Positions 26,318-35,876 of a DNA stretch of 43,438 bases are shown here, in pieces. The DNA comes from an uncultured Lachnospiraceae bacterium (GTDB lineage Bacteria; Bacillota; Clostridia; Lachnospirales; Lachnospiraceae). The notes beneath the pieces were generated by a model. It ran no database searches and was not told the origin of the DNA. It saw nothing but the letters and a program-made list of their open reading frames with translations. The number at the start of each line of letters is the position of its first letter. The stretch's first letter is position 1. The position numbers were made by a program, and so were the translations under genes. The stretch is taken from contig CAJOOB010000071.1 in NCBI GenBank assembly GCA_905236025.1, positions 1 through 43,438 of the forward strand, in the 5' to 3' direction.

Positions 26318-29300
26318 TTTTAATGAATCACAAAGAGAAGTGATTGAAACAAATAATAAAAATATAATTGTTTCTGCATCTGCCGGATCGGGTAAGACAA
26401 CGGTTTTAGCCGGAAGAATTGTTTCAAAGATTGCGGACAAGAATGTAAGGCTTGATATCAACAGACTTTTGGTTGTTACGTTTACAAGGCTTGCAGCTGC
26501 CGAAATGCGCGAAAAAATAAGGAAAAACCTGCTTGATGCGGCTAAAGAAAACCCGGATGATGATTATCTTGCAAAGCAGGCGGTTGATGTACAAAATGCA
26601 TCAATTACAACTATTGACAGTTTCTGTGCGGCTATCGTCAAGGAAAATTTTGAAACCCTTGGTATTGACCCAAATTACAGAGTTGCAACGGAAGAGGAAA
26701 TTGAGATTGCAAAGGGTGAAGTGATTGCTGAACTTTTAGAGGAGTATTTTGCAAAGAAGGATGCGGGAGAAACAGAAGAATATAATGATTTTATCGATGT
26801 TATGGAATGTTTTTCTTCTAAAAAAGGTGAGGATGATTTAGAAAAGGTCATTCTTTCTATTCATAATGTTGCATCCGCCGCGCCTTATTTTGATGAATGG
26901 CTGGATTTTGCCAAGAAGCATTATGAATACGGTGATAGCGTCTTTTTGCAAAAATGGTATGAAGAATTATCGGATATGGAATATGCAAAAATATCCGGTT
27001 TATTTGATGAATATACCGCTTTGGGAGAAGAATTTACTGAGACGTATGTTGACAGTAAGTCTGCCAAAACAATAAAAAATGAGCTTGAAGCGTACACAAA
27101 TGCTTTGAAGTGCGGGGTTTTGGATGTCTATAATTATTATAAGGAAAACGCCTCTAATGACAGCCTGAGATTTTCTAAAACAGAGGATGGGGAAGCTGTT
27201 AAAACCGCAAGAAAGGCTTTTAAGGACAAGTTTGAAAAAATATATAAGCCATACGCCGTTTATGATAAAGAAAAATGTTTGGAATCTTTTAAGACAGATC
27301 TTAAGAGAATTGATACACTGTGCGGGCTTGTAAAGGCATTTGATAAAAAGTACAAAGAATATAAGAATAAAAAGAATATTCTTGAATTTAATGATATTGC
27401 TCATTATGCGCTTGATATTCTTGCGGTTAAGGATGAAGATGGCGTAAAGCCTTCAAAAAAGGCGCTTGAAATCGCTGATTCGTTTGATGAAGTGATGGTT
27501 GATGAATACCAGGATACCAATTATCTTCAGGAAACAATTTTCTCTGTGATATCCGGTGAAAAAGTAAAGAAAAACAATCGGTTTATGGTTGGCGATATTA
27601 AGCAGAGTATTTATAAATTCAGGAATGCGGAAACCTCGATTTTTAATTCTAAATTTGAAGAATATAAAAATGAAGAAAATAAAGACTCTAAATCCATTGT
27701 TCTTGCCGATAATTACAGAAGTAACAAATGTGTTTTGGACAGTGTGAATGAAGTGTTTTGTTCTCTTATGAATAATAATTATTCTGAGATAAAGTATGAT
27801 GAAACGCATAAGATGAATTGCGGCTTACAAACTGAAGAAAATCCGTTTATAGATAATAAAACAGAGCTTTTACTTGCGGGAAAAGAACTTTCCGCAGCGG
27901 ATGATAAAATTGTTGAAGAAGAGATTGATTCTGTGGAAGCTGCCTGTGTTGCCTCAAAAATCAGGGAACTTGTTGATTCAAAGTACATGATTTTTGATAA
28001 AGATACAAAGGAATACAGAGCTGTAAAATATGGAGATATTGTTATTCTTGCAAGAAGTGCAAACCAGATTGCTGCGTCCTGGACAAAAATCTTTGCTGAT
28101 TACGGAATTCCCGCAAACGGAACGGAAAAGAGCGGATTTTACGATACTTTTGAGGTGTCTGTTGTTGTTAATTATATTAGAATCGCCGGCAATCCGACAA
28201 GTGACGTTTCTTTGGTTTCCGTATTAAAAAATGTATACGGATTTACACCGGAAGAACTTGCAAAGATCAGGATTTATTCAAATCCTTTCGGTGCAAAGAG
28301 TTTCTTTGAAGCCGTAAATATTTACCTTTCGGATTTTAAGGAGACATCTCTTAATGAGGAGAATAAGCTTTTCTTTGATAAACGCCTTTACAATATGATT
28401 GTAAGGTTTAAACGCGACTTTGATGAAGTGCTTGAAAACTCTTTATATATGCCGATTTATGAGCTTATTGAAAATATCCTTGATATTACGGGGTTTGAAG
28501 CAATGATTTGCGGCATGCCCGACGGTAAAAGAAGGGCGGATAATGTAAATAAGCTTAAAGAGATTGCAAAGGATTACGAAAACACTTCATTTAACGGCTT
28601 ATACAGCTTCGTTAGATATATTGAAAGAATAAAGGAATGTAATGTTGATACCGGAGAAGCGCCTGCAGCATCGGGCGGGGATTATGTAAGGATAATGACC
28701 GTTCATGCAAGTAAAGGTCTTGAATATCCCGTTGTATTTGTTGTAAGGCTTGAGAAAAAATTCCATCCTGACAAGGGAAACTTCATTGCAGATTCAAATC
28801 TTGGTATTTTTATTGATTCATACGATGTTAAAAACAGAATTAAAAGTAAGTCTTTATTAAAGGAGTATGCAAAGGAAAGGCTTTCCGCCGCAGAATATGC
28901 CGAAGAATTACGAATTCTATATGTTGCAATGACGCGTGCAAGGGATAAACTGTATTTAGCGGCAGCGGGTAAAAATGAAACTCTTGAAGAGTTTTATTCA
29001 ACTTGCAAAAAATACGCTTCCCTAAATAACGATAAAAATGATAAGCCTGCATATTTTCTTTCGGATACGGATTTTTTAAATGCAAACAGTTTCTTTGACT
29101 TATTAAAGTGTGTTGCAAAATACGGATTTAAAACGGTAAAAGTAAATGAACCGAGGTATTTTAGACTTACTCTTACTGCAGATGAATACGTTAAGAAAAG
29201 AGAAAACAGTAAGCAAAAAATGCTTCATTTTATAACGGATGTAAATAATGACATCCCAAAAGAATTGCTAGATGGCTTTAGTAAAAAGTATAAGTATGAG

Positions 29301-30041
29301 GCAGATACACACATTCAAAATAAGTACTCCGTATCTGACATTAAGCATGCATATATGAAAAAGCCCGGTGAAATTTTAGAAGAGGGTGAAGAAAATGATG
29401 AAGCATATCCTGTCTTATATAAAGACTGCAGCGATTATGAAGAGGTTGTAACCTTTAATACAGAGCCTTCTTCGTATGAGCCGAAATACGTGCCAAAGTT
29501 TATAAAAGAAAGAGATGAAAACAAAGGTGCAAAAAGAGGTACGGCTTACCACAGAGTATTTGAGTTACTTGATTACAATAAAGACATTAATTCTAAGGAA
29601 GACGTTGAAAAGCAGATTCTTTTGATGGTTTCACAAGGCCTTATTTCTGATGATGCTGCAAGTGTTGTGAATCCGTATAAGGTTTATAATCTTGTTAAGT
29701 CCGATATTGGAAAGAGAATGCAAAAGGCCGCAAGAAACGGTAAATTATACAGGGAGCGTCAGTACGTAATGACAATTCCCGCAACTGAGGTAAAAAAGGA
29801 TTATAAAGGTTTAGAAAGCGTTTTGGTTCAGGGTATCATTGATGCTTATATTGAAGAAGACGGGGTTATTACTGTTATTGATTATAAGACTGACAGAGTG
29901 GATGATATTTCAGATCTTGACGGAATGTACAGAAAACAGTTGATGCTTTATACCGAAGCGGTTTCAAAGATACTCGGAAAAAAGACAAATCCGCCTGTTA
30001 TTTACAGTGTGAAATTTGACAGAGAACTTGTACTTGATTAA
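26307..30041 (+). CDS. addA: ATP-dependent helicase/nuclease subunit A (AddA)
   Basis: Motor and second nuclease of the AddAB complex. The 1244 residues are of normal length. UvrD-type helicase motifs: Walker A ASAGSGKT (24-31), motif II VDEYQDTN, motif III GDIKQSIYKFR, motif V TVHASKGLEYP, motif VI LYVAMTRARDKLYL. The C-terminal RecB-family nuclease has GTAYHRVFE and D1192/K1194 in DYKTD. Start: ATG at 26307 with GGTGGAG six bases upstream, inside the end of addB; the longer in-frame reading from 26211 lies wholly in addB and is not used. Confidence 0.97.
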   Translation: MAISFNESQREVIETNNKNIIVSASAGSGKTTVLAGRIVSKIADKNVRLDINRLLVVTFTRLAAAEMREKIRKNLLDAAKENPDDDYLAKQAVDVQNASITTIDSFCAAIVKENFETLGIDPNYRVATEEEIEIAKGEVIAELLEEYFAKKDAGETEEYNDFIDVMECFSSKKGEDDLEKVILSIHNVASAAPYFDEWLDFAKKHYEYGDSVFLQKWYEELSDMEYAKISGLFDEYTALGEEFTETYVDSKSAKTIKNELEAYTNALKCGVLDVYNYYKENASNDSLRFSKTEDGEAVKTARKAFKDKFEKIYKPYAVYDKEKCLESFKTDLKRIDTLCGLVKAFDKKYKEYKNKKNILEFNDIAHYALDILAVKDEDGVKPSKKALEIADSFDEVMVDEYQDTNYLQETIFSVISGEKVKKNNRFMVGDIKQSIYKFRNAETSIFNSKFEEYKNEENKDSKSIVLADNYRSNKCVLDSVNEVFCSLMNNNYSEIKYDETHKMNCGLQTEENPFIDNKTELLLAGKELSAADDKIVEEEIDSVEAACVASKIRELVDSKYMIFDKDTKEYRAVKYGDIVILARSANQIAASWTKIFADYGIPANGTEKSGFYDTFEVSVVVNYIRIAGNPTSDVSLVSVLKNVYGFTPEELAKIRIYSNPFGAKSFFEAVNIYLSDFKETSLNEENKLFFDKRLYNMIVRFKRDFDEVLENSLYMPIYELIENILDITGFEAMICGMPDGKRRADNVNKLKEIAKDYENTSFNGLYSFVRYIERIKECNVDTGEAPAASGGDYVRIMTVHASKGLEYPVVFVVRLEKKFHPDKGNFIADSNLGIFIDSYDVKNRIKSKSLLKEYAKERLSAAEYAEELRILYVAMTRARDKLYLAAAGKNETLEEFYSTCKKYASLNNDKNDKPAYFLSDTDFLNANSFFDLLKCVAKYGFKTVKVNEPRYFRLTLTADEYVKKRENSKQKMLHFITDVNNDIPKELLDGFSKKYKYEADTHIQNKYSVSDIKHAYMKKPGEILEEGEENDEAYPVLYKDCSDYEEVVTFNTEPSSYEPKYVPKFIKERDENKGAKRGTAYHRVFELLDYNKDINSKEDVEKQILLMVSQGLISDDAASVVNPYKVYNLVKSDIGKRMQKAARNGKLYRERQYVMTIPATEVKKDYKGLESVLVQGIIDAYIEEDGVITVIDYKTDRVDDISDLDGMYRKQLMLYTEAVSKILGKKTNPPVIYSVKFDRELVLD

Positions 30042-30051
30042 AGGAGGAAAT

Positions 30052-31083
30052 ATGATTTATCCTGAATTTATCAACAATAAACCGATTGGCGTGGTTGCGC
30101 CGAGTTGTGGTATTACGGACGAACTTGATAAGGTGAGATTTGAAAATGCCGCAAAAAAGCTTAAAGAAAAGGGCGTTGAAACAATATTTGGTCCAAATGT
30201 CTTTAAGTCTGACATTAAGGGTGCAAGTGCGTCTGCAAGCGAGCGTGCAAGAGAATTTAACGATATGGTTTCAGACCCCGTGATCGGTGCAATAGTTTCT
30301 GCAACCGGCGGGGACTATATGTGCGAAATGCTTGATTATGTTGACTTTGATGCCGTTAAGAAAAACCCAAAATGGTTTATGGGTTATTCGGATAATACTT
30401 CCCTTACTTTTTCCATCACAACCCTTACGGATGTGGCAAGCATTTATTTTGACAATTACGGCAGTTTCGGTATGGAACCGTGGCATAAAGCGGTTGATTC
30501 TACCTTTAATTTCCTTTACGGAAATTACGGGAAAACCCTTACCTTAGACAGTTATAAAAAGCATGAGTCAAACTTTAAAAAGTACGTAACCGGCCTTGAA
30601 ACGTACCTTACAGATACGGATGTTAAGTATAAGGCATACGAAAACGGCAAAATCACCGATGAACTTTCGTTTAGCGGAAGAGTGATTGGCGGATGCGTGG
30701 ATTTAATTTCTTTCCTTGCCGGCACAAAATATGAGGATTTTCTTGGATTTATACAAAGGTATAAGCAGGATAAGGTTATTTTGTATCTTGAAAGTTTTGT
30801 GGGTAACAGTGAAGAGACCGTAAGAATTTTATGGAGATTAAAAAATCTTGGATGGTTTGAAGATTTAAGCGGTGTAATCATTGGAAGACCGACATTTGTT
30901 TCTTCGGATTATGAAGTGGAGTATGAAGAAGCAGTTTTAAGAGGGCTCGATGGCCGCGTAAAAAACGTCGTTTTTGGCGCCGATATTGGCCACAGATTGC
31001 CGCAGTTTTCAATGATTAACGGCTCATACGCAACCATTGATGTTAAAGATTTTTCTGCAAGACTTACGCAGGAATTGATATAA
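30052..31083 (+). CDS. S66-family peptidase (LD-carboxypeptidase / MccF-like)
   Basis: Serine peptidase of the LdcA/MccF family. The 343 residues have nucleophile S113 in MGYSDNTSL, and partners E247 (LYLESFVG) and H314 (ADIGHRLP), so the Ser-Glu-His triad is complete. No signal peptide is visible; family members recycle muropeptides in the cytoplasm or detoxify microcin C-type peptide nucleotides. ATG with AAGGAGG upstream, ten bases after addA, so it is probably co-transcribed. The stop is one base from the stop of the convergent tetR. Choosing between LdcA and MccF function is not possible from this sequence alone. Confidence 0.88.
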   Translation: MIYPEFINNKPIGVVAPSCGITDELDKVRFENAAKKLKEKGVETIFGPNVFKSDIKGASASASERAREFNDMVSDPVIGAIVSATGGDYMCEMLDYVDFDAVKKNPKWFMGYSDNTSLTFSITTLTDVASIYFDNYGSFGMEPWHKAVDSTFNFLYGNYGKTLTLDSYKKHESNFKKYVTGLETYLTDTDVKYKAYENGKITDELSFSGRVIGGCVDLISFLAGTKYEDFLGFIQRYKQDKVILYLESFVGNSEETVRILWRLKNLGWFEDLSGVIIGRPTFVSSDYEVEYEEAVLRGLDGRVKNVVFGADIGHRLPQFSMINGSYATIDVKDFSARLTQELI

Positions 31084-31084
31084 A

Positions 31085-31705
31085 TTAATCTTCTTCGTGA
31101 AGTTTAATAATGGATAAAACCACCTCATTAAGGTATGGTTTTAATTCCTCTATTTTTACGGGTTCACTGTAAAGAATTGAACTGTATATGGTTGAGCCCA
31201 CAAGTTCAATTATTGTAAAGAACATAAGTTCAGGATTTTTATATGTATGGTTTGATGCTGCAAGCGCATCATTGAAAACCGTTGAAAAATCAATATTATC
31301 TGTTAATTGCGGGTTTAAAATGGCCTGCTTAAAGTATCCCCAGCCAAGGTTCTTCGAAATAAAGTTAAGAAGAATCTTGTTTTCGTTAAGCTGATCCACA
31401 ATATTATTAAGTAAAAACAAGACTTTGTTTTCAAAAGTATCCAAAGAGGCGTTTCCTGCCTCTCTTTCTTTTATGAGCGCTTTTTCGGCAACCTTAAATA
31501 ATTGCGCGGATTTATGCGCAATAAGTAAATTTCTTACGTCCACTTTATCCTTGAAATAAAGATAAAACGTACCCTTGGCAACGCCTGCACGTGTGGCAAT
31601 ATCGGAAACGGAAGTTTCCTGAATACCTTTTTGAGTGAAAAGTTCAAAAGCGGTATTTAAAAGTGCGTCTCTTTTAAGTTGTTTCTTTTCGTCTATTTTT
31701 CCCAT
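31085..31705 (-). CDS. TetR/AcrR family transcriptional regulator
   Basis: Dimeric repressor with an N-terminal helix-turn-helix (about 27-46, SDIATRAGVAKGTFYLYF) and a C-terminal ligand domain; 206 residues. It is divergent from the MMPL exporter, and three copies of a TGACCnnnGGTCA-type site lie between the two genes, so it probably represses the exporter and perhaps itself. Its own start has only AGGG very close to the ATG, and the best minus-strand promoter would start RNA at or next to the ATG, so the message may be leaderless. Confidence 0.92.
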   Translation of the reverse strand: MGKIDEKKQLKRDALLNTAFELFTQKGIQETSVSDIATRAGVAKGTFYLYFKDKVDVRNLLIAHKSAQLFKVAEKALIKEREAGNASLDTFENKVLFLLNNIVDQLNENKILLNFISKNLGWGYFKQAILNPQLTDNIDFSTVFNDALAASNHTYKNPELMFFTIIELVGSTIYSSILYSEPVKIEELKPYLNEVVLSIIKLHEED

Positions 31706-31711
31706 AGCCCT

Positions 31712-31740
31712 AAATTACCATATAAAACGGCCGTTGTCAA
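31712..31740 (-). promoter_or_regulatory. Promoter for tetR, RNA start at or near the start codon
   Basis: Minus strand: perfect -35 TTGACA (31740-31735), 17-base spacer holding the palindrome AACGGCCGTT, -10 TAATTT (31717-31712). The expected RNA start is close to 31705, the A of the tetR ATG. Confidence 0.55.
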
Positions 31741-31746
31741 CAAAAA

Positions 31747-31759
31747 TGACCGAGAGTCA
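31747..31759. promoter_or_regulatory. TetR-type operator O1
   Basis: TGACC-GAG-AGTCA, a 13-base inverted repeat with one mismatch. It lies upstream of both promoters. Confidence 0.7.
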
Positions 31760-31778
31760 ATTTTTTTGATAAAAACTA

Positions 31779-31807
31779 TTGACCGATGGTCAGTTTTGTG
31801 ATACATT
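31779..31807 (+). promoter_or_regulatory. Promoter for the MMPL exporter operon
   Basis: -35 TTGACC (31779-31784), 17-base spacer, -10 TACATT (31802-31807). Operator O2 overlaps its -35 box and O3 follows its start. Confidence 0.65.
31780..31792. promoter_or_regulatory. TetR-type operator O2 over the MMPL -35 box
   Basis: TGACC-GAT-GGTCA, a perfect inverted repeat. It shares bases with the -35 TTGACC of the exporter promoter, so bound repressor would block RNA polymerase. Confidence 0.8.
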
Positions 31808-31823
31808 ATTGCCGAACAAAAAA

Positions 31824-31836
31824 TGACCAACGGTCA
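31824..31836. promoter_or_regulatory. TetR-type operator O3 just after the MMPL transcription start
   Basis: TGACC-AAC-GGTCA, a perfect inverted repeat, about ten bases after the predicted RNA start. Confidence 0.8.
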
Positions 31837-31883
31837 TAAAACAAAAAACAGCTATTTTTAAAGAAATGGCGATAGGAGGTAAT

Positions 31884-34025
31884 ATGATAAATTTCGGAAA
31901 GAAAATTGTAAAATTCAGAATTCCCATTATCATCCTTTCATTACTTCTTTTGATACCGGCCGTGATTGGGTATGTAAATACAAGAGTTAATTACGATATC
32001 CTTTCGTACCTGCCGGAAGAAATTGATACCATGGAAGGTCAGGAAATTCTTAAAGAAGAGTTTGGAAACGGTGCATTTTCAATGCTTTTGGTTGAAGGCA
32101 TGGATACAAAAGATATTTCTTCTTTAAAAGCAAAGATAGAAAAGGTGGACGGAGTATCAAGCGTTCTATGGTATGATTCAATACTCGATATAAGTATTCC
32201 GATTGAACTTCTACCGTCTGAAGTAACAGAGGCTTTTAACAGCGGGGACACAACACTCATGCTTGTTGTCTTTTCTGATACAACCTCTTCTGATGAAACA
32301 ATTGAAGCGGTAACGGAAATAAGAAAGATTGCAAATTCGCAGTGTTTCTTAGCCGGTATGTCTTCAATGGTTACGGATACAAAGAACCTTTCGGAAAAGG
32401 AAGCTCCAATTTATGTTGTAATTGCCGTTATTCTTTCGGCCATCATGCTCGCGCTTACCATGGATTCCTTTGTTTTACCGGTTATTTTCCTTGTTTGTAT
32501 TGGAATGGCAATTTTGTATAACCTTGGATCTAATGTGTTCTTTGGTGAAATATCATACATTACAAAGGCGCTTGCGGCGGTATTACAGCTTGGTGTAACA
32601 ATGGACTTCTCAATTTTCTTGTGGCACAGTTACAAAGAAAATCAGTTGAGATTTTACGGAGACAAGGAAAGAGCAATGTCTCATGCCATTGCAAACACAA
32701 TCCAGTCAATTGTGGGCAGTTCAATCACAACAATTGCAGGTTTCTTATCACTTTGTGTAATGAGTTTCACCCTTGGTTTAGATCTTGGTATTGTAATGGC
32801 AAAGGGCGTTTTGATTGGCGTTATTGCAACGGTTACAATTCTTCCTTCGTTCATTATGGTTTTTGACGGTCTTATTGAAAAGACTACACACAAAAACCTT
32901 TTGCCAAGCCAAAAGCGTTTTTCAGCTTTTATAACAAAGCATTATGCGGTATTTGCAGTACTTTTTTTGATTTTGCTTGTTCCTGCATATTACGCACAGA
33001 GTCATGCGTCTGTTTATTATAAGTTAGACACGTCGCTTCCCGATAATCTTGAAAGCGTAATTGCATCACAAAAGCTTGATGAAAACTTTGATATGACAAC
33101 CATGCATCTGGTAATTTGCTCATCTGATACGTCTTACAAAAACATGATTGCAATGTGCGACGAATTAAGCGAAACGGATGGTGTTACGTTAGCTGTAAGT
33201 CTGGATTCTTTGTTAGACGGCGTACCTGAAGCAATGATTCCGGATGATGTTGTGAGTATCTTAAAAAATGAAAATTACCAGCTTGTATTAATTGCAAGCG
33301 AGTATGAGGTTGCATCTGATGAAGTTAATGCTCAGTGCGATGAAATACAGGCAATCATTTCAAAATATGATGATTCCGCAATGTTAATAGGTGAATCCGC
33401 ATGTACAAAGGATTTGATAGAGATTACGGATACCGACTTTAAGATGGTAAGTATTGTGTCAATCGGCGTAATATTTGTAATCATAGCTATCGTCTTTAAA
33501 TCAGTGTCACTCCCAATCCTTCTTGTTGCCGCGATTGAGTTTGCCATCTTTATAAATATGGGTATTCCGTATTTGACGGGAACGAAGTTACCGTTTGTTG
33601 CATCAATTGTTATTGGTACAATTCAGCTTGGTTCAACCGTTGATTACGCAATCTTAATGACGAGCAGATACAAGAAAGAAAGAAGCAGAGGTAAGAGCAA
33701 GAAAGAAGCGGTCACAATTGCTCACAGCACTTCAATGAACTCAATTATTGTCAGTGCGTTAAGCTTCTTTGCGGCAACCTTTGGTGTTGGATTATATTCT
33801 GACATTGACATGATCAGTTCACTTTGTATGTTAATGGCCAGAGGTGCTTTAATAAGTATGGCGGTTGTATTACTCGTTGTTCCGTCGTTATTTATGATAT
33901 TTGATAAAGTTATTGTTCATACAAGCGTTGGCTTTTTGCCAAAGAAAGTTAAGGAGGCAAATCATGAGAAAGAAAACAGAGAAAATAGTAGTGACGATTC
34001 TTACGTTGTCCCTAATCACAACTAG
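31884..34025 (+). CDS. MMPL/RND-superfamily transporter
   Basis: Proton-driven membrane exporter of the MMPL/HAE2 type. The 713 residues consist of two similar halves, each with one TM, a large extracytoplasmic loop (about 35-165 and 380-510) and five further TM helices. The second half repeats the first: VLQLGVTMDFSIFLWHS matches TIQLGSTVDYAILMTSR, which carry the membrane aspartates of the proton relay. Start: ATG at 31884 with AGGAGG; the in-frame ATG at 31866 encodes across this ribosome site. The hydrophilic C-terminus overlaps the next gene by 62 bases. TetR control suggests export of a toxic, lipid-like or drug-like compound; the substrate is unknown. Confidence 0.9.
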   Translation: MINFGKKIVKFRIPIIILSLLLLIPAVIGYVNTRVNYDILSYLPEEIDTMEGQEILKEEFGNGAFSMLLVEGMDTKDISSLKAKIEKVDGVSSVLWYDSILDISIPIELLPSEVTEAFNSGDTTLMLVVFSDTTSSDETIEAVTEIRKIANSQCFLAGMSSMVTDTKNLSEKEAPIYVVIAVILSAIMLALTMDSFVLPVIFLVCIGMAILYNLGSNVFFGEISYITKALAAVLQLGVTMDFSIFLWHSYKENQLRFYGDKERAMSHAIANTIQSIVGSSITTIAGFLSLCVMSFTLGLDLGIVMAKGVLIGVIATVTILPSFIMVFDGLIEKTTHKNLLPSQKRFSAFITKHYAVFAVLFLILLVPAYYAQSHASVYYKLDTSLPDNLESVIASQKLDENFDMTTMHLVICSSDTSYKNMIAMCDELSETDGVTLAVSLDSLLDGVPEAMIPDDVVSILKNENYQLVLIASEYEVASDEVNAQCDEIQAIISKYDDSAMLIGESACTKDLIEITDTDFKMVSIVSIGVIFVIIAIVFKSVSLPILLVAAIEFAIFINMGIPYLTGTKLPFVASIVIGTIQLGSTVDYAILMTSRYKKERSRGKSKKEAVTIAHSTSMNSIIVSALSFFAATFGVGLYSDIDMISSLCMLMARGALISMAVVLLVVPSLFMIFDKVIVHTSVGFLPKKVKEANHEKENRENSSDDSYVVPNHN

Positions 34026-35847
34026 TATATTATCGTGCACGTTTATTGCAAACGCAAAGGACGGTGCCACAGATTCGGAAACTTCTGTAGAGGAAACCGT
34101 TGTTGATTCAAGTAACGCACAGACTGTATCACGTAAAGAAACCGTTTACGGATTTGCGGATGCAACCGGAAACGTTGAAAGTGTTACGGTAAGCGAATGG
34201 CTTAATAATACGGACGGTGTTTCACAGATTTTAGATGCGACAAACCTTTCCGATATTGTAAATTTAAAAGGTGATGAAACCTATGCGTATGATGAAGACG
34301 GAAACATTGTCTGGGAAGCGGACGGAAACGACATTACATACCAGGGAACCTCAAACGAAGAACTTCCTGTATCTGTAAGTATTACGTATAAGTTAGACGG
34401 TACAGAGGTTGACCCAAGTGAAATTGTTGGAAAAAGCGGCAAATTAGAGGTTATTGTTACATATGATTCAAGTTTGGAAAACGTTCCGTTCCTTGCACTT
34501 AGCGGAATTTACCTTGATGAATCCGTGTTTACAAATATTTCTGTTACAAACGCAAAGTTAATTGAGACAGATTCAGCGGTTGCCGTATTGGGCTTTGGTA
34601 TTACGGGACTTTCGGAAGCGCTTTCTGATTCGGGCATTCCTGAAGAATATATGGATAAAATCCCTACAGGCTTTAGTTTCACCGCGGATGTTGAAAACTT
34701 TAGCATGCAAATGACACTTACAACATTTATGAAGTTGAGTCTTGATACACTTGATACAACGTCTTTAGAAGAAGGAGAAACAACACTTGATGAACTCGTA
34801 AACGGTGTTACAACGCTTAATACTTCATCGGAAAGTCTTACGGAAAGTTCGTCTGTTCTTGCCGATGGCTGCACTAAACTTGCCTCTGCAATTACAACCG
34901 CAAAACTTGGCGCCGTAAGCTTAGAGGACGGTGCAAAAACAGCAGCAAGCGGTTCAACTGCTTTAGTAAGCGGCGTTGAAACATTAGTTGACGGTATTGA
35001 AGCTTTACTTAGTGGTGCTACATCCCTTTCTGAGGGCAGTGATGAACTTTATGCAGGTGCCGAGACTCTTGCAACATCGGCTGCAACACTTGCAAGCGGT
35101 GCAAAAAGCGTATCAGATGGTGTAACAAGCGTTGCAACGGGAGTTGATACCTTGTATGCAACAATTGAAGCAAAATTAACCGAACTTACAACTCAGATTA
35201 CACAGTTAAATACAGCAATTGCAGCTTACGAAGGGGTAAGTGGGTATGAAGATGCGGTTGAAACATATAAAGTAAGCCTTTATCAGGCACAGGGTGCATA
35301 CAGCGCATTAGCAGCATTAGAGTCAAGCATTGAAACGTTAGTAAGTGGTCTTGATACCTTAGAGACCGGCGCAACAACGCTTTCAAGCGGAGCAAGCGCA
35401 CTTTCAACCGGCGCAGCAACTCTTTTTGGCGGAGCAGAGAGTGTTTCTGCGGGAGCACTTGCGCTTTTAAACGGTGTCAGTGATTTAAAGGACGGTGCAG
35501 ATGCGCTTCTTACCGGTGTAACAAAGTTAGACACGGGATTACAGGCATTGTATGCAGGCGCAACCTCTCTTACTAAAGGTCTTTCAGAACTTGAAACCGC
35601 AGGAAATACGCTTGCAACGGGACTTGTTACATATAATGAGTATATGACTGAGTTTAATGAAGGTGTAAACACGCTTTATACAAAGATAACAGAAGCGGTA
35701 TCAGGTATTACTGTTGATTTTTCAGCAATAAGCGAAGATTATAAAGAAATCTTAAATGCATGTAATGAATACGAAACCTACACAGAAGTTGCAGAAGGTG
35801 AAGAAAACACCACGGTATTTATTATTAAAACCGCTGAAGTAAAATAA
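33964..35847 (+). CDS. Secreted Leu-x-x-Gly heptad-repeat protein, partner of the MMPL exporter
   Basis: Extracytoplasmic protein of 627 residues. It has a signal peptide (basic start, hydrophobic 8-25, possible cleavage after ANA near residue 32; ILSC in the same helix could be a lipobox). A beta-rich domain follows (about 60-270). Then come 12 perfect-length heptads of the xxxLxxG type (317-400), a spacer of about 55 residues, 14 more heptads (456-553), and a short tail. Such repeats (TIGR03057) occur in YhgE/Pip-like proteins. No C-terminal membrane segment is seen. Start ATG 33964 with AAGGAGG, inside the end of the exporter gene, so the two are translationally coupled and probably form one machine. 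Confidence 0.82.
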   Translation: MRKKTEKIVVTILTLSLITTSILSCTFIANAKDGATDSETSVEETVVDSSNAQTVSRKETVYGFADATGNVESVTVSEWLNNTDGVSQILDATNLSDIVNLKGDETYAYDEDGNIVWEADGNDITYQGTSNEELPVSVSITYKLDGTEVDPSEIVGKSGKLEVIVTYDSSLENVPFLALSGIYLDESVFTNISVTNAKLIETDSAVAVLGFGITGLSEALSDSGIPEEYMDKIPTGFSFTADVENFSMQMTLTTFMKLSLDTLDTTSLEEGETTLDELVNGVTTLNTSSESLTESSSVLADGCTKLASAITTAKLGAVSLEDGAKTAASGSTALVSGVETLVDGIEALLSGATSLSEGSDELYAGAETLATSAATLASGAKSVSDGVTSVATGVDTLYATIEAKLTELTTQITQLNTAIAAYEGVSGYEDAVETYKVSLYQAQGAYSALAALESSIETLVSGLDTLETGATTLSSGASALSTGAATLFGGAESVSAGALALLNGVSDLKDGADALLTGVTKLDTGLQALYAGATSLTKGLSELETAGNTLATGLVTYNEYMTEFNEGVNTLYTKITEAVSGITVDFSAISEDYKEILNACNEYETYTEVAEGEENTTVFIIKTAEVK

Positions 35848-35876
35848 AATATTAAGTAGTAATATATCCTCCTGTA

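Noticed and set aside
27000-27809. Antisense ORFs of 118 and 134 codons within addA
   Set aside because: Composition is that of reverse-complemented Lys/Glu-rich coding sequence; addA is intact through the region.
35198-35672. Antisense ORFs opposite the heptad-repeat gene
   Set aside because: They arise from the regular GGT/GCA/CTT codon pattern of the repeats on the other strand and have no start signals.
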